Origin: Polynucleobacter duraquae
GTDB lineage: Bacteria; Pseudomonadota; Gammaproteobacteria; Burkholderiales; Burkholderiaceae
Reading direction: 5' to 3'
DNA: 64,000 nt
NCBI RefSeq assembly: GCF_000973625.1
Contig: NZ_CP007501.1
Span: forward strand, 620,001-684,000
Position 1 is the stretch's first letter, and each line of letters opens with the position of its first letter. This document shows positions 29,141-37,248 of the stretch, one piece after another. The position numbers and the translations under genes were made by a program. Under the pieces are notes generated by a model that did no database searches, was not told where the DNA came from, and saw nothing but the letters and a program-made list of their open reading frames with translations.

Positions 29141-29899
29141 ATGACCCCAATAAAACATATTCTTTTGGCTTTGCTCGCTCTATATGCCTCAGCCTCTTTA
29201 GCTCAAACAGCACCAACAGTAGCAGCAGCCTCAGACCTCAAGTTTGCCCTGGAAGAAATTGCCGCTAACTATAAGGTCGATAAGGGGCAAGAGGTGAGGC
29301 TCGTATTTGGTTCATCTGGAGTGCTCTGGCAGCAAGTCAAAAACGGAGCGCCCTTTAGTTTGCTGATGTCTGCAGATGAAGCGTATATCGATGACTTGTA
29401 TAAAAATGGCTTGACAGTGGATAAGGGAAGTCTTTACGCTATCGGCAGAATAGCCCTCTTGCAGAAAAAGGGTGGTTCAATCAAGCTTGGCACAGATAAA
29501 GACGGTTTGATTAAAGCGATTACAGAAGCAAAGAAAATTGCTATAGCCAACCCAGAGCACGCTCCTTACGGCAGGGCTGCTAAAGAATATCTCACTACTA
29601 TTGGAGTTTGGGACTTAGCTCATCCTAAGCTGGTGTTTGGGGAAAATATTTCTCAAGCAACGGTATTTGCCTTAACGGGCTCAGCAGATTTTGCAATTGC
29701 AGCTCTATCCTTAGCAATATCACCTCAAGTACAAGTTCAATCTACTTATGTCTTAATACCGGATCACTTGCATAAGCCCTTAAGGCAAAAGATGGCCTTG
29801 ATCAAAAATAACTCATCTAGCGCTAAAGATTTTTATCAATACTTACAAGAGCCTAAGTCCCGGCAAATCATGAGTAGGTATGGTTTTACCGCTCCCTAG
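29141..29899 (+). CDS. ModA-like molybdate/oxyanion-binding periplasmic protein
   Basis: A 252-residue solute-binding protein with a signal peptide (LLALLALYASASLA, cleavage near residue 21) and the ModA layout: VAAASDLKFALEEIAANYK near residue 28, VRLVFGSSGVLWQQVKNGAPF near 51, and ANPEHAPYGRAAKEYL near 135. ModA proteins bind molybdate or tungstate for ABC import. The modB and modC genes that normally follow are absent, and the next genes form an arsenic operon on the same strand, 37 bp away. The ligand could be molybdate or another oxyanion. No clear ribosome site at the ATG. Confidence 0.82.
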   Translation: MTPIKHILLALLALYASASLAQTAPTVAAASDLKFALEEIAANYKVDKGQEVRLVFGSSGVLWQQVKNGAPFSLLMSADEAYIDDLYKNGLTVDKGSLYAIGRIALLQKKGGSIKLGTDKDGLIKAITEAKKIAIANPEHAPYGRAAKEYLTTIGVWDLAHPKLVFGENISQATVFALTGSADFAIAALSLAISPQVQVQSTYVLIPDHLHKPLRQKMALIKNNSSSAKDFYQYLQEPKSRQIMSRYGFTAP

Positions 29900-29918
29900 T
29901 CATCTATTTGTAATATAG

Positions 29919-29934
29919 TTCGATTATTATCGAA
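29919..29934. promoter_or_regulatory. ArsR operator candidate
   Basis: The perfect inverted repeat TTCGAT-TATT-ATCGAA ends two bases before the arsR ATG and directly follows a -10-like TAATAT (29911-29916). An ArsR-type repressor bound here would block both transcription initiation and the start codon. Confidence 0.7.
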
Positions 29935-29936
29935 TT

Positions 29937-30266
29937 ATGAAAAATACCGAAGCTATTCTGGCATTCATTGCCCTAGGGCAAGAATCGCGCTTAAACGTCT
30001 ATCGTCTCATCGTTCAAAAGGGCGATCAGGGTTTATTGCCATCACAAATCCATGAAATGTTGGGCATTCCCAATGCGACTCTCAGCTTTCATTTAAAAGA
30101 GCTCTATCAAGCGCATCTGATTACTGTCGAGCGTCAAGGCCGTAATCTGATCTATAGACCAAACCCCGGAATGGTTGAGGATCTCAGTCAATTCCTGCTG
30201 GCTAATTGCTGCGGCGGTAAGCCATGTAAAACCACGAAAACCGTCAAAAAGGTAAAAGCCCAATGA
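29937..30266 (+). CDS. arsR: ArsR family arsenic-responsive repressor
   Basis: A 109-residue winged-helix repressor. The recognition helix region NATLSFHLKELYQAHLI lies near residues 46-62. There is no Cys pair in the DNA-binding helix (the E. coli R773 type). Instead Cys91, Cys92 and Cys97 (NCCGGKPC) sit at the C-terminus, as in the Acidithiobacillus ferrooxidans-type ArsR that binds As(III) through three C-terminal cysteines. It should release the operator upstream when arsenite binds. Its stop overlaps arsC by four bases. Confidence 0.92.
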   Translation: MKNTEAILAFIALGQESRLNVYRLIVQKGDQGLLPSQIHEMLGIPNATLSFHLKELYQAHLITVERQGRNLIYRPNPGMVEDLSQFLLANCCGGKPCKTTKTVKKVKAQ

Positions 30267-30742
30267 AACAGTACAACATCCTTTTCTTGTGCACCCACAA
30301 CTCTGCTCGATCAGTGCTGGGTGAGGCTTTAGCATCTACACACCCAAGTGGAAAATTTATAGGATATTCAGCTGGTTCTACCCCGGGTACAAGCGTGAAT
30401 CCTATTGCTGCTGACATTGCAGAAGAATTGGGTATGGACCGCACTCTTTTAAGGTCGAAGAGTTGGGATGAGTTTGGTTTAGTAGACTCTCCAAAGATGG
30501 ATTTTATTGTGACGGTTTGCGATAACGCTGCTGGCGAGGTTTGCCCATTCTGGCCGGGTCAGCCTGCAACGGCACATTGGGGCTTCCCCGACCCATCCCA
30601 AGTGCAAGGTACTGATTTAGAGAAAAAGGCGGCTTTTAATGAGGTGAAGAATGGCCTTAAAAGACGTTTGGATATTTTGGCTTCGATGCCATTAGAAAAG
30701 CTCGATTCTATGAGTCTCAAAGAGATTCATAGCAAGGCATGA
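30263..30742 (+). CDS. arsC: Arsenate reductase, low-molecular-weight phosphatase type
   Basis: A 159-residue enzyme that reduces As(V) to As(III). The P-loop C-X5-R motif is CTHNSAR (Cys10 to Arg16). Two further cysteines, Cys86 and Cys94 ([11 protein letters not shown]), match the pair that resolves the disulfide in LMW-PTPase-type ArsC enzymes. It belongs to the thioredoxin-linked family rather than the glutaredoxin-linked R773 type. Translationally coupled to arsR and acr3 by four-base overlaps. Confidence 0.93.
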   Translation: MKQYNILFLCTHNSARSVLGEALASTHPSGKFIGYSAGSTPGTSVNPIAADIAEELGMDRTLLRSKSWDEFGLVDSPKMDFIVTVCDNAAGEVCPFWPGQPATAHWGFPDPSQVQGTDLEKKAAFNEVKNGLKRRLDILASMPLEKLDSMSLKEIHSKA

Positions 30743-31791
30743 GCTCCATCACTAAAAAACTATCTTTTCTAGATCGTTATCTGACGATCTGGATTTTTGT
30801 AGCAATGGCCTTGGGCATCGCCTTAGGTCATTTCATTCCAGGTATCGAAGGATTTATTAATTCTTTTCAGGTCGGCACAACTAATCTACCGATTGCTATT
30901 GGTTTGATATTGATGATGTATCCACCGTTTGCCAAGGTGCGTTACGAAGATTTGCCGGACGTATTTAAGGATAAGCGTATCTTCGGCATTTCTATTTTGA
31001 TGAATTGGATTATTGCGCCTACATTAATGTTCTTTTTGGCGATTACTTTTGTTCCAGATCAACCGGAGTACATGGCTGGCCTCATCTTGATTGGAATCGC
31101 ACCTTGTGTTGCGATGGTCATTATTTGGAATGATCTAGCAAAGGGTTCTACTGAATATGCTGCTGGCCTAGTAGCATTTAATGCCATTTTCCAGGTCCTG
31201 TTCTTTAGTGTCTACGCTTATTTCTTTTTGACAGTTTTGCCACCTTACTTTGGTTTAGCTGGATCAAACGTCAGTGTAGGTATGGGGCAGATTGCTAAAA
31301 GTGTATTTATCTACTTAGGCATTCCTTGTATCGCCGGAATATTGACAAGGGTGGTGATGCTCAAGTTCATGTCTAAAGAGCATTATCACGAGCAGTTTGT
31401 ACCTCGTATTGGTAAGCTTACCTTGATTGCCTTACTCTTCACCATCGTTGTAATGTTTAGCCTCAAAGGCGGGGTGATGTTGACACTCCCGATGGATGTC
31501 CTCACCATCGCCGTTCCGTTGCTGATTTTCTTTCTGATCATGTTTTTGCTAACATTTTTTGTCACTGGCAAGATGGGGATCGACTACAAGCGTTGTTGCA
31601 CGCTCTCATTTACGGCTTCGAGTAATAACTTTGAGCTGGCCATTGCGGTAGCGATTGCGGTATTCGGAATTAATTCTGGAGCTGCCTTTGCAGCAGTCAT
31701 AGGTCCTTTAGTTGAGGTGCCCATCATGATTGGCTTAGTCACTGTAGCCCTGTGGTTTAAAGCAAAGTTCTTTAAAAAGGATGCGGCCTAA
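30739..31791 (+). CDS. acr3: ACR3 family arsenite efflux transporter
   Basis: A 350-residue membrane protein with about ten segments of the ACR3 family, which exports As(III). Conserved stretches are the N-terminal [39 protein letters not shown] near residue 117 with the essential membrane Cys, and [20 protein letters not shown] near 289. It is often labelled arsB although unrelated to classical ArsB. The stop is directly followed by the arsH start. Confidence 0.94.
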   Translation: MSSITKKLSFLDRYLTIWIFVAMALGIALGHFIPGIEGFINSFQVGTTNLPIAIGLILMMYPPFAKVRYEDLPDVFKDKRIFGISILMNWIIAPTLMFFLAITFVPDQPEYMAGLILIGIAPCVAMVIIWNDLAKGSTEYAAGLVAFNAIFQVLFFSVYAYFFLTVLPPYFGLAGSNVSVGMGQIAKSVFIYLGIPCIAGILTRVVMLKFMSKEHYHEQFVPRIGKLTLIALLFTIVVMFSLKGGVMLTLPMDVLTIAVPLLIFFLIMFLLTFFVTGKMGIDYKRCCTLSFTASSNNFELAIAVAIAVFGINSGAAFAAVIGPLVEVPIMIGLVTVALWFKAKFFKKDAA

Positions 31792-32511
31792 GTGTTTGAA
31801 TCCCCACTACAATTCCCGGCCTTAGTTGAGGATCTTTTCCAGATTCCTGACATTGAAAAATTGAGTATCCAATCTGGCGATCATACGCCAAGATTTTTAA
31901 TGCTCTATGGTTCACTGCGTGAGAGATCCTATAGCCGACTTCTGACTTTCGAGGCAGCTAGATTGCTCATGGCCATGGGTGGAGAGGTAAAAATATTTGA
32001 CCCTACTGGACTGCCTTTAGTCGATAGCGTGCCTGATACTCATCCAAAGGTACAAGAGTTACGTCAATTAGCTTTATGGGCGGAGGGCATGGTTTGGACT
32101 TCGCCAGAGCGGCACGGGGCTATGACAGGCCTCTTAAAAACGCAGATTGATTGGATTCCATTGGCAGATGGCGCTGTCAGGCCAACGCAAGGTAAAACTT
32201 TGGCTGTGATGCAGGTATGTGGCGGGTCACAATCTTTTAATGCTGTTAATCAAATGCGTATCTTGGGTCGTTGGATGAGGATGGTTACCATCCCGAATCA
32301 ATCTTCGGTTGCCAAGGCTTTCACAGAGTTTGAGGAGGATGGACGCATGAAGCCTTCCTCTTTCTATGATCGCGTAGTGGACGTGATGGAAGAGCTCTAT
32401 AAGTTCACATTACTCACTCGCGGGATTAGTGAGCATCTAACCGATCGCTACAGCGAGCGAAAAGAATCTGCTGAGGAGCTATCTCAGCGGGTAAATCAGC
32501 GCTCTCTTTAA
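31792..32511 (+). CDS. arsH: ArsH, NADPH-dependent FMN reductase/organoarsenical oxidase
   Basis: A 239-residue flavodoxin-like protein. The FMN-binding loop [12 protein letters not shown] is near residue 40 and the ArsH region [20 protein letters not shown] near residue 104. ArsH oxidises trivalent organoarsenicals and gives broader arsenic resistance. The start is a GTG immediately after the acr3 stop, with no spacer, so translation probably depends on termination of acr3. Last gene of the arsR-arsC-acr3-arsH operon. Confidence 0.93.
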   Translation: MFESPLQFPALVEDLFQIPDIEKLSIQSGDHTPRFLMLYGSLRERSYSRLLTFEAARLLMAMGGEVKIFDPTGLPLVDSVPDTHPKVQELRQLALWAEGMVWTSPERHGAMTGLLKTQIDWIPLADGAVRPTQGKTLAVMQVCGGSQSFNAVNQMRILGRWMRMVTIPNQSSVAKAFTEFEEDGRMKPSSFYDRVVDVMEELYKFTLLTRGISEHLTDRYSERKESAEELSQRVNQRSL

Positions 32512-32523
32512 TTGGCTAGTGCA

Positions 32524-32772
32524 TCAGGCTCTGTAAGGTCTAAGCAGATTCTCCAAACCAAAGGCATCATTCGCATGCCGGAGTTGGTCAATTGACTCTC
32601 TGAGCGCTTTTACTTCTTTGCATTTGAGTTTTTGTAGTTTCTTGCGATCCATTCCGTAGGTATCCACTAGGCAACGAATCCTAGATAGGCATATTTGTAT
32701 GCGAATAAGCCAGTAGATGGCAAATAAGCCTGGTGCGAATAAGAGCAGCAAAATACTCATTTCAGAATCCAT
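32524..32772 (-). CDS. Small membrane-anchored protein of unknown function
   Basis: About 82 residues: an N-terminal membrane segment (ILLLLFAPGLFAIYWLIRI) followed by a basic, helical cytoplasmic tail. The open frame extends to 32787, but the first codons of that version lie inside the terminator hairpin of the upstream stress-protein gene. I therefore place the start at the second ATG (32772); a third ATG at 32760 is also possible. I do not recognise the family. It could be a real short gene, with coding potential moderate at best. Confidence 0.45.
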   Translation of the reverse strand: MDSEMSILLLLFAPGLFAIYWLIRIQICLSRIRCLVDTYGMDRKKLQKLKCKEVKALRESIDQLRHANDAFGLENLLRPYRA

Positions 32773-32797
32773 AAAAAAGGCCGTCACATAGACGGCC
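32773..32797 (-). terminator. Rho-independent terminator after the universal stress protein gene
   Basis: Read on the minus strand, a 7-bp stem GGCCGTC/GACGGCC with a 5-base loop is followed by six Ts. It lies 35 bases after the usp stop and directly abuts the small membrane ORF downstream. Confidence 0.85.
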
Positions 32798-32831
32798 GAT
32801 TAAAGTTAATCCGGTGATTAACCTTTAATGC

Positions 32832-33257
32832 CTACTTAATCAGTAAGACAGCTTGCTTAGCAGTATTGCCTACTCTCTGAGCAACAGAGCCCATTATGGC
32901 ATCAAGGATACCACTGCGACCTTTTGAGCCCATGACGATTAGATCAAACTTTTCTTTGTTGGCAAGCGCAATGATCTCGTTGGCAATGTTGCCACGCTTA
33001 ATGACCATGCTGTGTTTTACGCCAGCTGTATCTAATACTTTTTGAGCTCCCTTGAGTTCCTTCTCGCTCACTTCACGGAGGTAATCATCAATGACGCTAT
33101 TTGCCACAAATTGCTTCACATGACTAAGGCCAATATCATCATGAACACTAATTAATGTCACCGTGCACTTGCTGCTCAACTGCTTAGTTAACTTTGCAAC
33201 ATACTTAGCTGCATTGAGCGCAGATTTGGAGCCATCAACCGGCAATAGAATTTTCAT
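32832..33257 (-). CDS. Universal stress protein, UspA family
   Basis: A 141-residue single-domain Usp protein. It begins MKILLPVDGSKSALNAAKY and carries the ATP-binding motif G-2X-G-9X-G-S as GSKGRSGILDAIMGS near residues 115-129. Such proteins aid survival under starvation and other stress. It stands alone with its own terminator and an AT-rich upstream region of 128 bp that presumably holds its promoter. Confidence 0.92.
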   Translation of the reverse strand: MKILLPVDGSKSALNAAKYVAKLTKQLSSKCTVTLISVHDDIGLSHVKQFVANSVIDDYLREVSEKELKGAQKVLDTAGVKHSMVIKRGNIANEIIALANKEKFDLIVMGSKGRSGILDAIMGSVAQRVGNTAKQAVLLIK

Positions 33258-33385
33258 AACACCCTCATTTTTTATAGTAAATAAACTAAAACTTCATATG
33301 TTCAATTTACTCTCTATATCCTCACAAATCCACAAAGCATTTCTAATACCCTACTAATTTACACATCTATTTTTTTGCAAAATAT

Positions 33386-34159
33386 TTACTTCAAAAAGGC
33401 GTCATAAAAAGTTTTGATAATCAGTATTGTTACCAGAATGAAGAAGCCTTTACGAATAAAGGAGTTACCATGCTTAATCGCAATCTTGGTACCAATTTGA
33501 CCGCCCACCAGATTGGCGCTGGCCATAAGTAAGCCAAGTTTCCAGTCAAAGTAACCTAAATAGAAAAATACGCATAGCGCACCCAAATTAGAAGCAATAT
33601 TGAGGCACTTGGCAGGCGCTGCTGACCGCAAAAAATCAAATCCTAAAACACGGGTGTAAAAGAGCTTGTAAAAAGCGCCAGCTCCAGGCCCGAGGAAGCC
33701 ATCATAAAAACCAATGATGCCGGCGCCAGTTGAGGCAATGGCTTTTTGTTTATGGTGATTGTGTTTAGGAGCGTGAACTAGACCAGCATTAGATTTGATA
33801 TTAAAGATCAGTAGTGCCAGCAATAAAAATGGCAGGGCGCCTCTGAGCCACTCAGTTGGTATGCGAGTAACGAGGTAAGCCCCTGCAACCGAGGCAAAAA
33901 AAGCAAAGGTAGAAGAGATGATCACTAAGCCCCAGGGGCTTTTATTCACTCGACTGTACTGAATAGCTGAACCTATTGTGCCCACGATAGAGCCAAACTT
34001 ATTGACTGAGAGTAGGGTGGCTGGTGGAAAGCCTGGTAGGGCTGCAAAAAGTGCTGGAACCTGAATCATCCCCCCGCCGCCAATAATGGAGTCGACCAAT
34101 CCTGCAAATAATGCGAGGGCAAATAATAAGCCAAGGTCGAATACAGAGAGTTCAAGCAT
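33386..34159 (-). CDS. TSUP (TauE/SafE) family membrane transporter
   Basis: A 257-residue protein with seven or eight membrane segments. TSUP marks are GLVDSIIGGGGMIQVPAL near residue 20 and GFYDGFLGPGAGAFYKLF near 147, the two repeats of the family. Members carry sulfite, sulfoacetate or other organosulfur anions, but the substrate here is unknown. It is monocistronic on the minus strand and divergent from the pseudouridine synthase locus. Confidence 0.9.
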   Translation of the reverse strand: MLELSVFDLGLLFALALFAGLVDSIIGGGGMIQVPALFAALPGFPPATLLSVNKFGSIVGTIGSAIQYSRVNKSPWGLVIISSTFAFFASVAGAYLVTRIPTEWLRGALPFLLLALLIFNIKSNAGLVHAPKHNHHKQKAIASTGAGIIGFYDGFLGPGAGAFYKLFYTRVLGFDFLRSAAPAKCLNIASNLGALCVFFYLGYFDWKLGLLMASANLVGGQIGTKIAIKHGNSFIRKGFFILVTILIIKTFYDAFLK

Positions 34160-34239
34160 GCTGTCTATTCATTTTCTAGTTCTAATGGGTACGACCGCCC
34201 CATTTTAGAGGGTTTCTTTTTGGGCGCACTTAGATTGCG

Positions 34240-35168
34240 TTGCCTAGCTTGGTGGGAGTGGATAATCTAGTACAAATGAAAGTCAATGCCGAAGGAGTCT
34301 CCTCATCTAGGGTGTATTTGCCTGCTGGGCAGAGCCATGCCTCTTTGCTGGATTTCTTTATCACTACTTTTCCACATATTGAGAGGGGTGAGTGGGAGTC
34401 TCGCTTTGAAGAGGGCTTGGTATTTAATCAAGAAGGTGAGGCACTTTCTGCTGATGATGCCTACCAACCTAATATCCACTTACTGTATTTCAGGCGCTTA
34501 GCCAGAGAACCAGAAATTCCATTTGAGGAAACCATCCTCTTTCAGGATGAGCATATTTTGGTTGCGGATAAGCCCCATTTTTTGCCGGTGACCCCAAGCG
34601 GTCTTTATCTACATCAAACGCTACTCAATCGCTTAAAGAAAAAACAGGTATTCAGGACTTAAGTCCTATTCATCGTATTGATCGCGATACTGCAGGATTA
34701 GTCATTTTTTCAGTCAACCCTCAGGAGAGGGCGCAATATCAAAATCTGTTTAGAGATCGAGAGGTCACAAAAGTGTACGAAGCCATAGCGCCGTATTCAG
34801 AAGATCTGCTCAAAAAGCTGCCAATGACTTATGCGAGCCATATAAAAGAGTCTGAACATTTCTTGCAAATGGAAGAAGTGGATGGCGTAGCAAATACAGA
34901 TACCTATATTGAGTTGATTGAAGTAAATGCGCCCTGGGCTAAATATCGTTTAACTCCCGGTAGCGGCAAGAAGCACCAATTACGCTGTCATCTCAATAGT
35001 TTAGGAATCCCCATTCGACATGATCAGATCTATCCAATGCTGACGCCTTATCAAGAGTATGATTTGGACTTTTCTAAACCGCTACAGCTCTTAGCAAAAG
35101 AGATTCATTTCGATGATCCGGTAACGGGGCAAGAGAGATCCTTTATGAGTCAAAGAGTATTAGCTTGA
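34240..35168 (+). pseudogene. RluA-type pseudouridine synthase interrupted by a frameshift
   Basis: Two adjacent reading frames together encode one RluA-family enzyme. The first (34240-34662, probable start at the ATG 34276) gives the N-terminal part up to LNRLKKK. The second covers SPIHRIDRDTAGLVIFS, which holds the catalytic Asp, through to SGKKHQLRCHLNSLGIPIRH and the end at 35168. The break lies at a six-A run (34639-34644); one extra A would restore a continuous frame (KKKTGIQDL). It may be a real loss of function, a sequencing error in a homopolymer, or slippage during expression. dusA begins 7 bases later, so it was probably a tRNA/rRNA modification operon. Confidence 0.85.
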
Positions 35169-35175
35169 AATCCGT

Positions 35176-36258
35176 ATGACTGTTAAACCCACCAAGCGAT
35201 TAGCTGTAGCCCCAATGATGGAATGGACCGATCGTCACTGTCGCTCCTTTCATCGCAACCTAACTAAAGAAGCTGTGCTGTATACCGAGATGGTTACGAC
35301 GGGCGCACTCATTCATGGGGATGTGCCACGCCATTTAGATTATTCGCAAGATCAACATCCTGTTGTATTGCAGTTGGGTGGTTCGGAACCTTCTGACTTA
35401 GCTAAGGCTGCAGAGTTAGCTCAGCAGTGGGGGTACGATGAGATTGATCTAAATTGTGGCTGCCCATCTGAGCGGGTGCAACGTGGGGCATTTGGTGCTT
35501 GTTTAATGGCTGAACCACAACTCGTTGCCGATTGTGTCAAAGCCATGAAAGCTGCCGTTGATATCCCGATCACAGTAAAGCATCGCTTGGGATTGGATTC
35601 GATGGATGCCGCGAGCTCTGAAAAAGATTATCAATTTGCTTTGAACTTTATTCTTGCGGTAGCGGATGCAGGTGCTAGTCAAGTCACTATCCATGCTCGT
35701 AATGCGGTGCTCAGAGGTTTATCCCCAAAAGAGAATCGTAGTAAACCACCTTTGCGTTATGAGGTGGCCGCAAAGCTCCGCCTTGATGCGCAAAAACAAT
35801 TTCCCAATCTCAAAGTCCTGCTCAATGGCGGCTTAGAAACGAATGAGCAAATCGCCGGTCATTGGGATGATTTTGATGGCTTTATGGTGGGTAGAGCGGC
35901 TTATCATTTTCCGGCGATGTTGCTCGGTTGGGATGACTTGATGAAGACTGATGGTGAGGCTGCTGGATATCTTTTTAGCGAAACTGAGTGGCATCGTATA
36001 CAGGTTGCATTGGTAAAGCAGGTACAGGCTTGGTTTGATGAGTGTCAGTCCAAAGGCAAACCGTTTTATATCGGGGCTTTTACAAGGCATATTCTTGGTC
36101 TAGCCCACGGTAGAGCGGGATCGCGTTATTGGCGCCAGCGCCTTTCTGATCACCATGCTCTAGCTAAAGTGCAAAGCAAAGCAGCTATTTTGGGTTTCTT
36201 TATCGATGCCAGCCTGACCTTAGGGGATTGGGCTACTTTTGAGTTTGATGGCCCCTAA
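35176..36258 (+). CDS. dusA: tRNA-dihydrouridine(20/20a) synthase
   Basis: A 360-residue flavoenzyme that reduces uridine 20/20a in the D loop of tRNAs. The start matches DusA (LAVAPMMEWTDRHCRSFHR). The catalytic Cys lies in DLNCGCPSERVQRGAFGACLM near residues 94-114, with GMVG-like FMN binding as DGFMVGRAAY near 236 and the C-terminal helical domain (FTRHILGLAHGRAGSR). The DusA-specific length and end are present. It is followed by the tRNA-His gene. Confidence 0.95.
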   Translation: MTVKPTKRLAVAPMMEWTDRHCRSFHRNLTKEAVLYTEMVTTGALIHGDVPRHLDYSQDQHPVVLQLGGSEPSDLAKAAELAQQWGYDEIDLNCGCPSERVQRGAFGACLMAEPQLVADCVKAMKAAVDIPITVKHRLGLDSMDAASSEKDYQFALNFILAVADAGASQVTIHARNAVLRGLSPKENRSKPPLRYEVAAKLRLDAQKQFPNLKVLLNGGLETNEQIAGHWDDFDGFMVGRAAYHFPAMLLGWDDLMKTDGEAAGYLFSETEWHRIQVALVKQVQAWFDECQSKGKPFYIGAFTRHILGLAHGRAGSRYWRQRLSDHHALAKVQSKAAILGFFIDASLTLGDWATFEFDGP

Positions 36259-36278
36259 ATCGGATAAATAAGGCTTTT

Positions 36279-36308
36279 TTGACAGTGTTTTGGCCCAAAA
36301 GCTATAAT
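36279..36308 (+). promoter_or_regulatory. Consensus sigma-70 promoter of tRNA-His
   Basis: A perfect TTGACA (36279-36284) and a perfect TATAAT (36303-36308) are separated by 18 bases. The predicted start point is about 7 bases before the tRNA. Confidence 0.88.
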
Positions 36309-36321
36309 CTATGTCTTCAGT

Positions 36322-36398
36322 GGCGGACGTAGCTCAGTTGGTAGAGTCCCAGATTGTGATTCTGGTTGTCGCGGGTTCGAGCCCCGTCGTTCGCCCCA
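36322..36398 (+). tRNA. tRNA-His (anticodon GTG)
   Basis: A full cloverleaf can be drawn. G-1 is at 36322, acceptor GCGGACG pairs with CGTTCGC, the anticodon stem CCAGA/TCTGG holds GTG, and the T arm is GCGGG-TTCGAGC-CCCGT. C73 opposite G-1 is the histidine identity pair, and CCA is encoded. Confidence 0.96.
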
Positions 36399-36417
36399 CC
36401 GAATATGGCATTATCCT

Positions 36418-36441
36418 AAGGCTCCCACTGTGGAGCCTTTT
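36418..36441 (+). terminator. Terminator after tRNA-His
   Basis: An 8-bp stem AAGGCTCC/GGAGCCTT with a 6-base loop is followed by a T-rich stretch. It lies 20 bases past the tRNA. Confidence 0.75.
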
Positions 36442-36459
36442 CTTTCTGAGAGTTTATTC

Positions 36460-37245
36460 ATGAAAAAATTCGATATTCTTCCAATCCTATTCGGTGTTTT
36501 GCTATCAGTCATTGCGTTGTATTTCATGTTGAGACCCTCAACTGCCGCTAGCGCTCCAGCATCAACTATTCCCGCAGTTAAAGTTGGCAATGTATCTTGG
36601 GATCAAACTGAGATGACGATTGGCGATATGAAAACGTTTGCGACTGCTACTGGATTTGTCAGTCAGGCTGAGAAAAACGGTGGTGGACTCAATTACGAAT
36701 CTGGATTTGTCAAAAAGCCGGGCTGGGTTTGGAAAACTCCCTACGGCGTTCCTGCAAAAGATACTGAGCCCGCAGTGCACCTCAATCAATCTGAAGCGGC
36801 ATCTACCTGTCGTTATTTTGGTAAACGTTTGCCTACTGAGGCTGAGTGGATTTCTGCGGCATTTGTAGAGCAGCGAGCTAATCCACCTTCAGGCTTTGTT
36901 AAGGGTGAGCGTTATCCATTTCCTGGTGGTAGTACGCCTGCAGTTTCTCATTGCTTAAGTGGCTGTGGCGACTACAAAGGTGTCGCACCAGCAGGCGCAT
37001 TAAACCGAGGCACTGGTCATGTCCCCACGGGCACCACTAAGCCTGGAGTTAATGGTCTATTAGATATGGGCGGTAATGTTTGGGAGTGGACGGCTACTGA
37101 GCGCAATGGTGGTTTCATTACTCGTGGCGCTTCTTGGTGGTATGGCCCGGAGAGACAAAAAGAATCTGATGTTGAGTCTAAGCCAGCAGATATTGGAGTC
37201 GTTTACATTGGATTTCGGTGTGTGGCTGATGCCGTGAAACAATAA
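36460..37245 (+). CDS. Membrane-anchored FGE-fold (SUMF1/EgtB/PvdO) family protein without the catalytic Cys pair
   Basis: A protein of about 261 residues with one N-terminal membrane segment (ILPILFGVLLSVIALYFML) and a periplasmic formylglycine-generating-enzyme-type domain. Family marks are RYFGKRLPTEAEWISAA, LDMGGNVWEWTATE and TRGASWWYGPER. True FGE enzymes carry two cysteines just after the R-G-[AG]-S-W motif; none is seen here, so sulfatase activation is unlikely. I chose the ATG at 36460; an in-frame GTG at 36430 lies inside the terminator. The helicase gene follows after 3 bases. Confidence 0.82.
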   Translation: MKKFDILPILFGVLLSVIALYFMLRPSTAASAPASTIPAVKVGNVSWDQTEMTIGDMKTFATATGFVSQAEKNGGGLNYESGFVKKPGWVWKTPYGVPAKDTEPAVHLNQSEAASTCRYFGKRLPTEAEWISAAFVEQRANPPSGFVKGERYPFPGGSTPAVSHCLSGCGDYKGVAPAGALNRGTGHVPTGTTKPGVNGLLDMGGNVWEWTATERNGGFITRGASWWYGPERQKESDVESKPADIGVVYIGFRCVADAVKQ

Positions 37246-37248
37246 GGA

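Noticed and set aside
34639..34645. A-AAA-AAC slippery heptamer as evidence for programmed -1 frameshifting
   Set aside because: The codon phase of the upstream frame (AAG-AAA-AAA-CAG) does not match the X-XXY-YYZ register, and no clear pseudoknot or stimulatory stem is visible. Simple slippage on six As is still possible.
36430..36459. GTG at 36430 as start of the FGE-like protein
   Set aside because: It falls inside the tRNA-His terminator, and the ATG at 36460 gives a normal membrane anchor with a GAGAG ribosome site.
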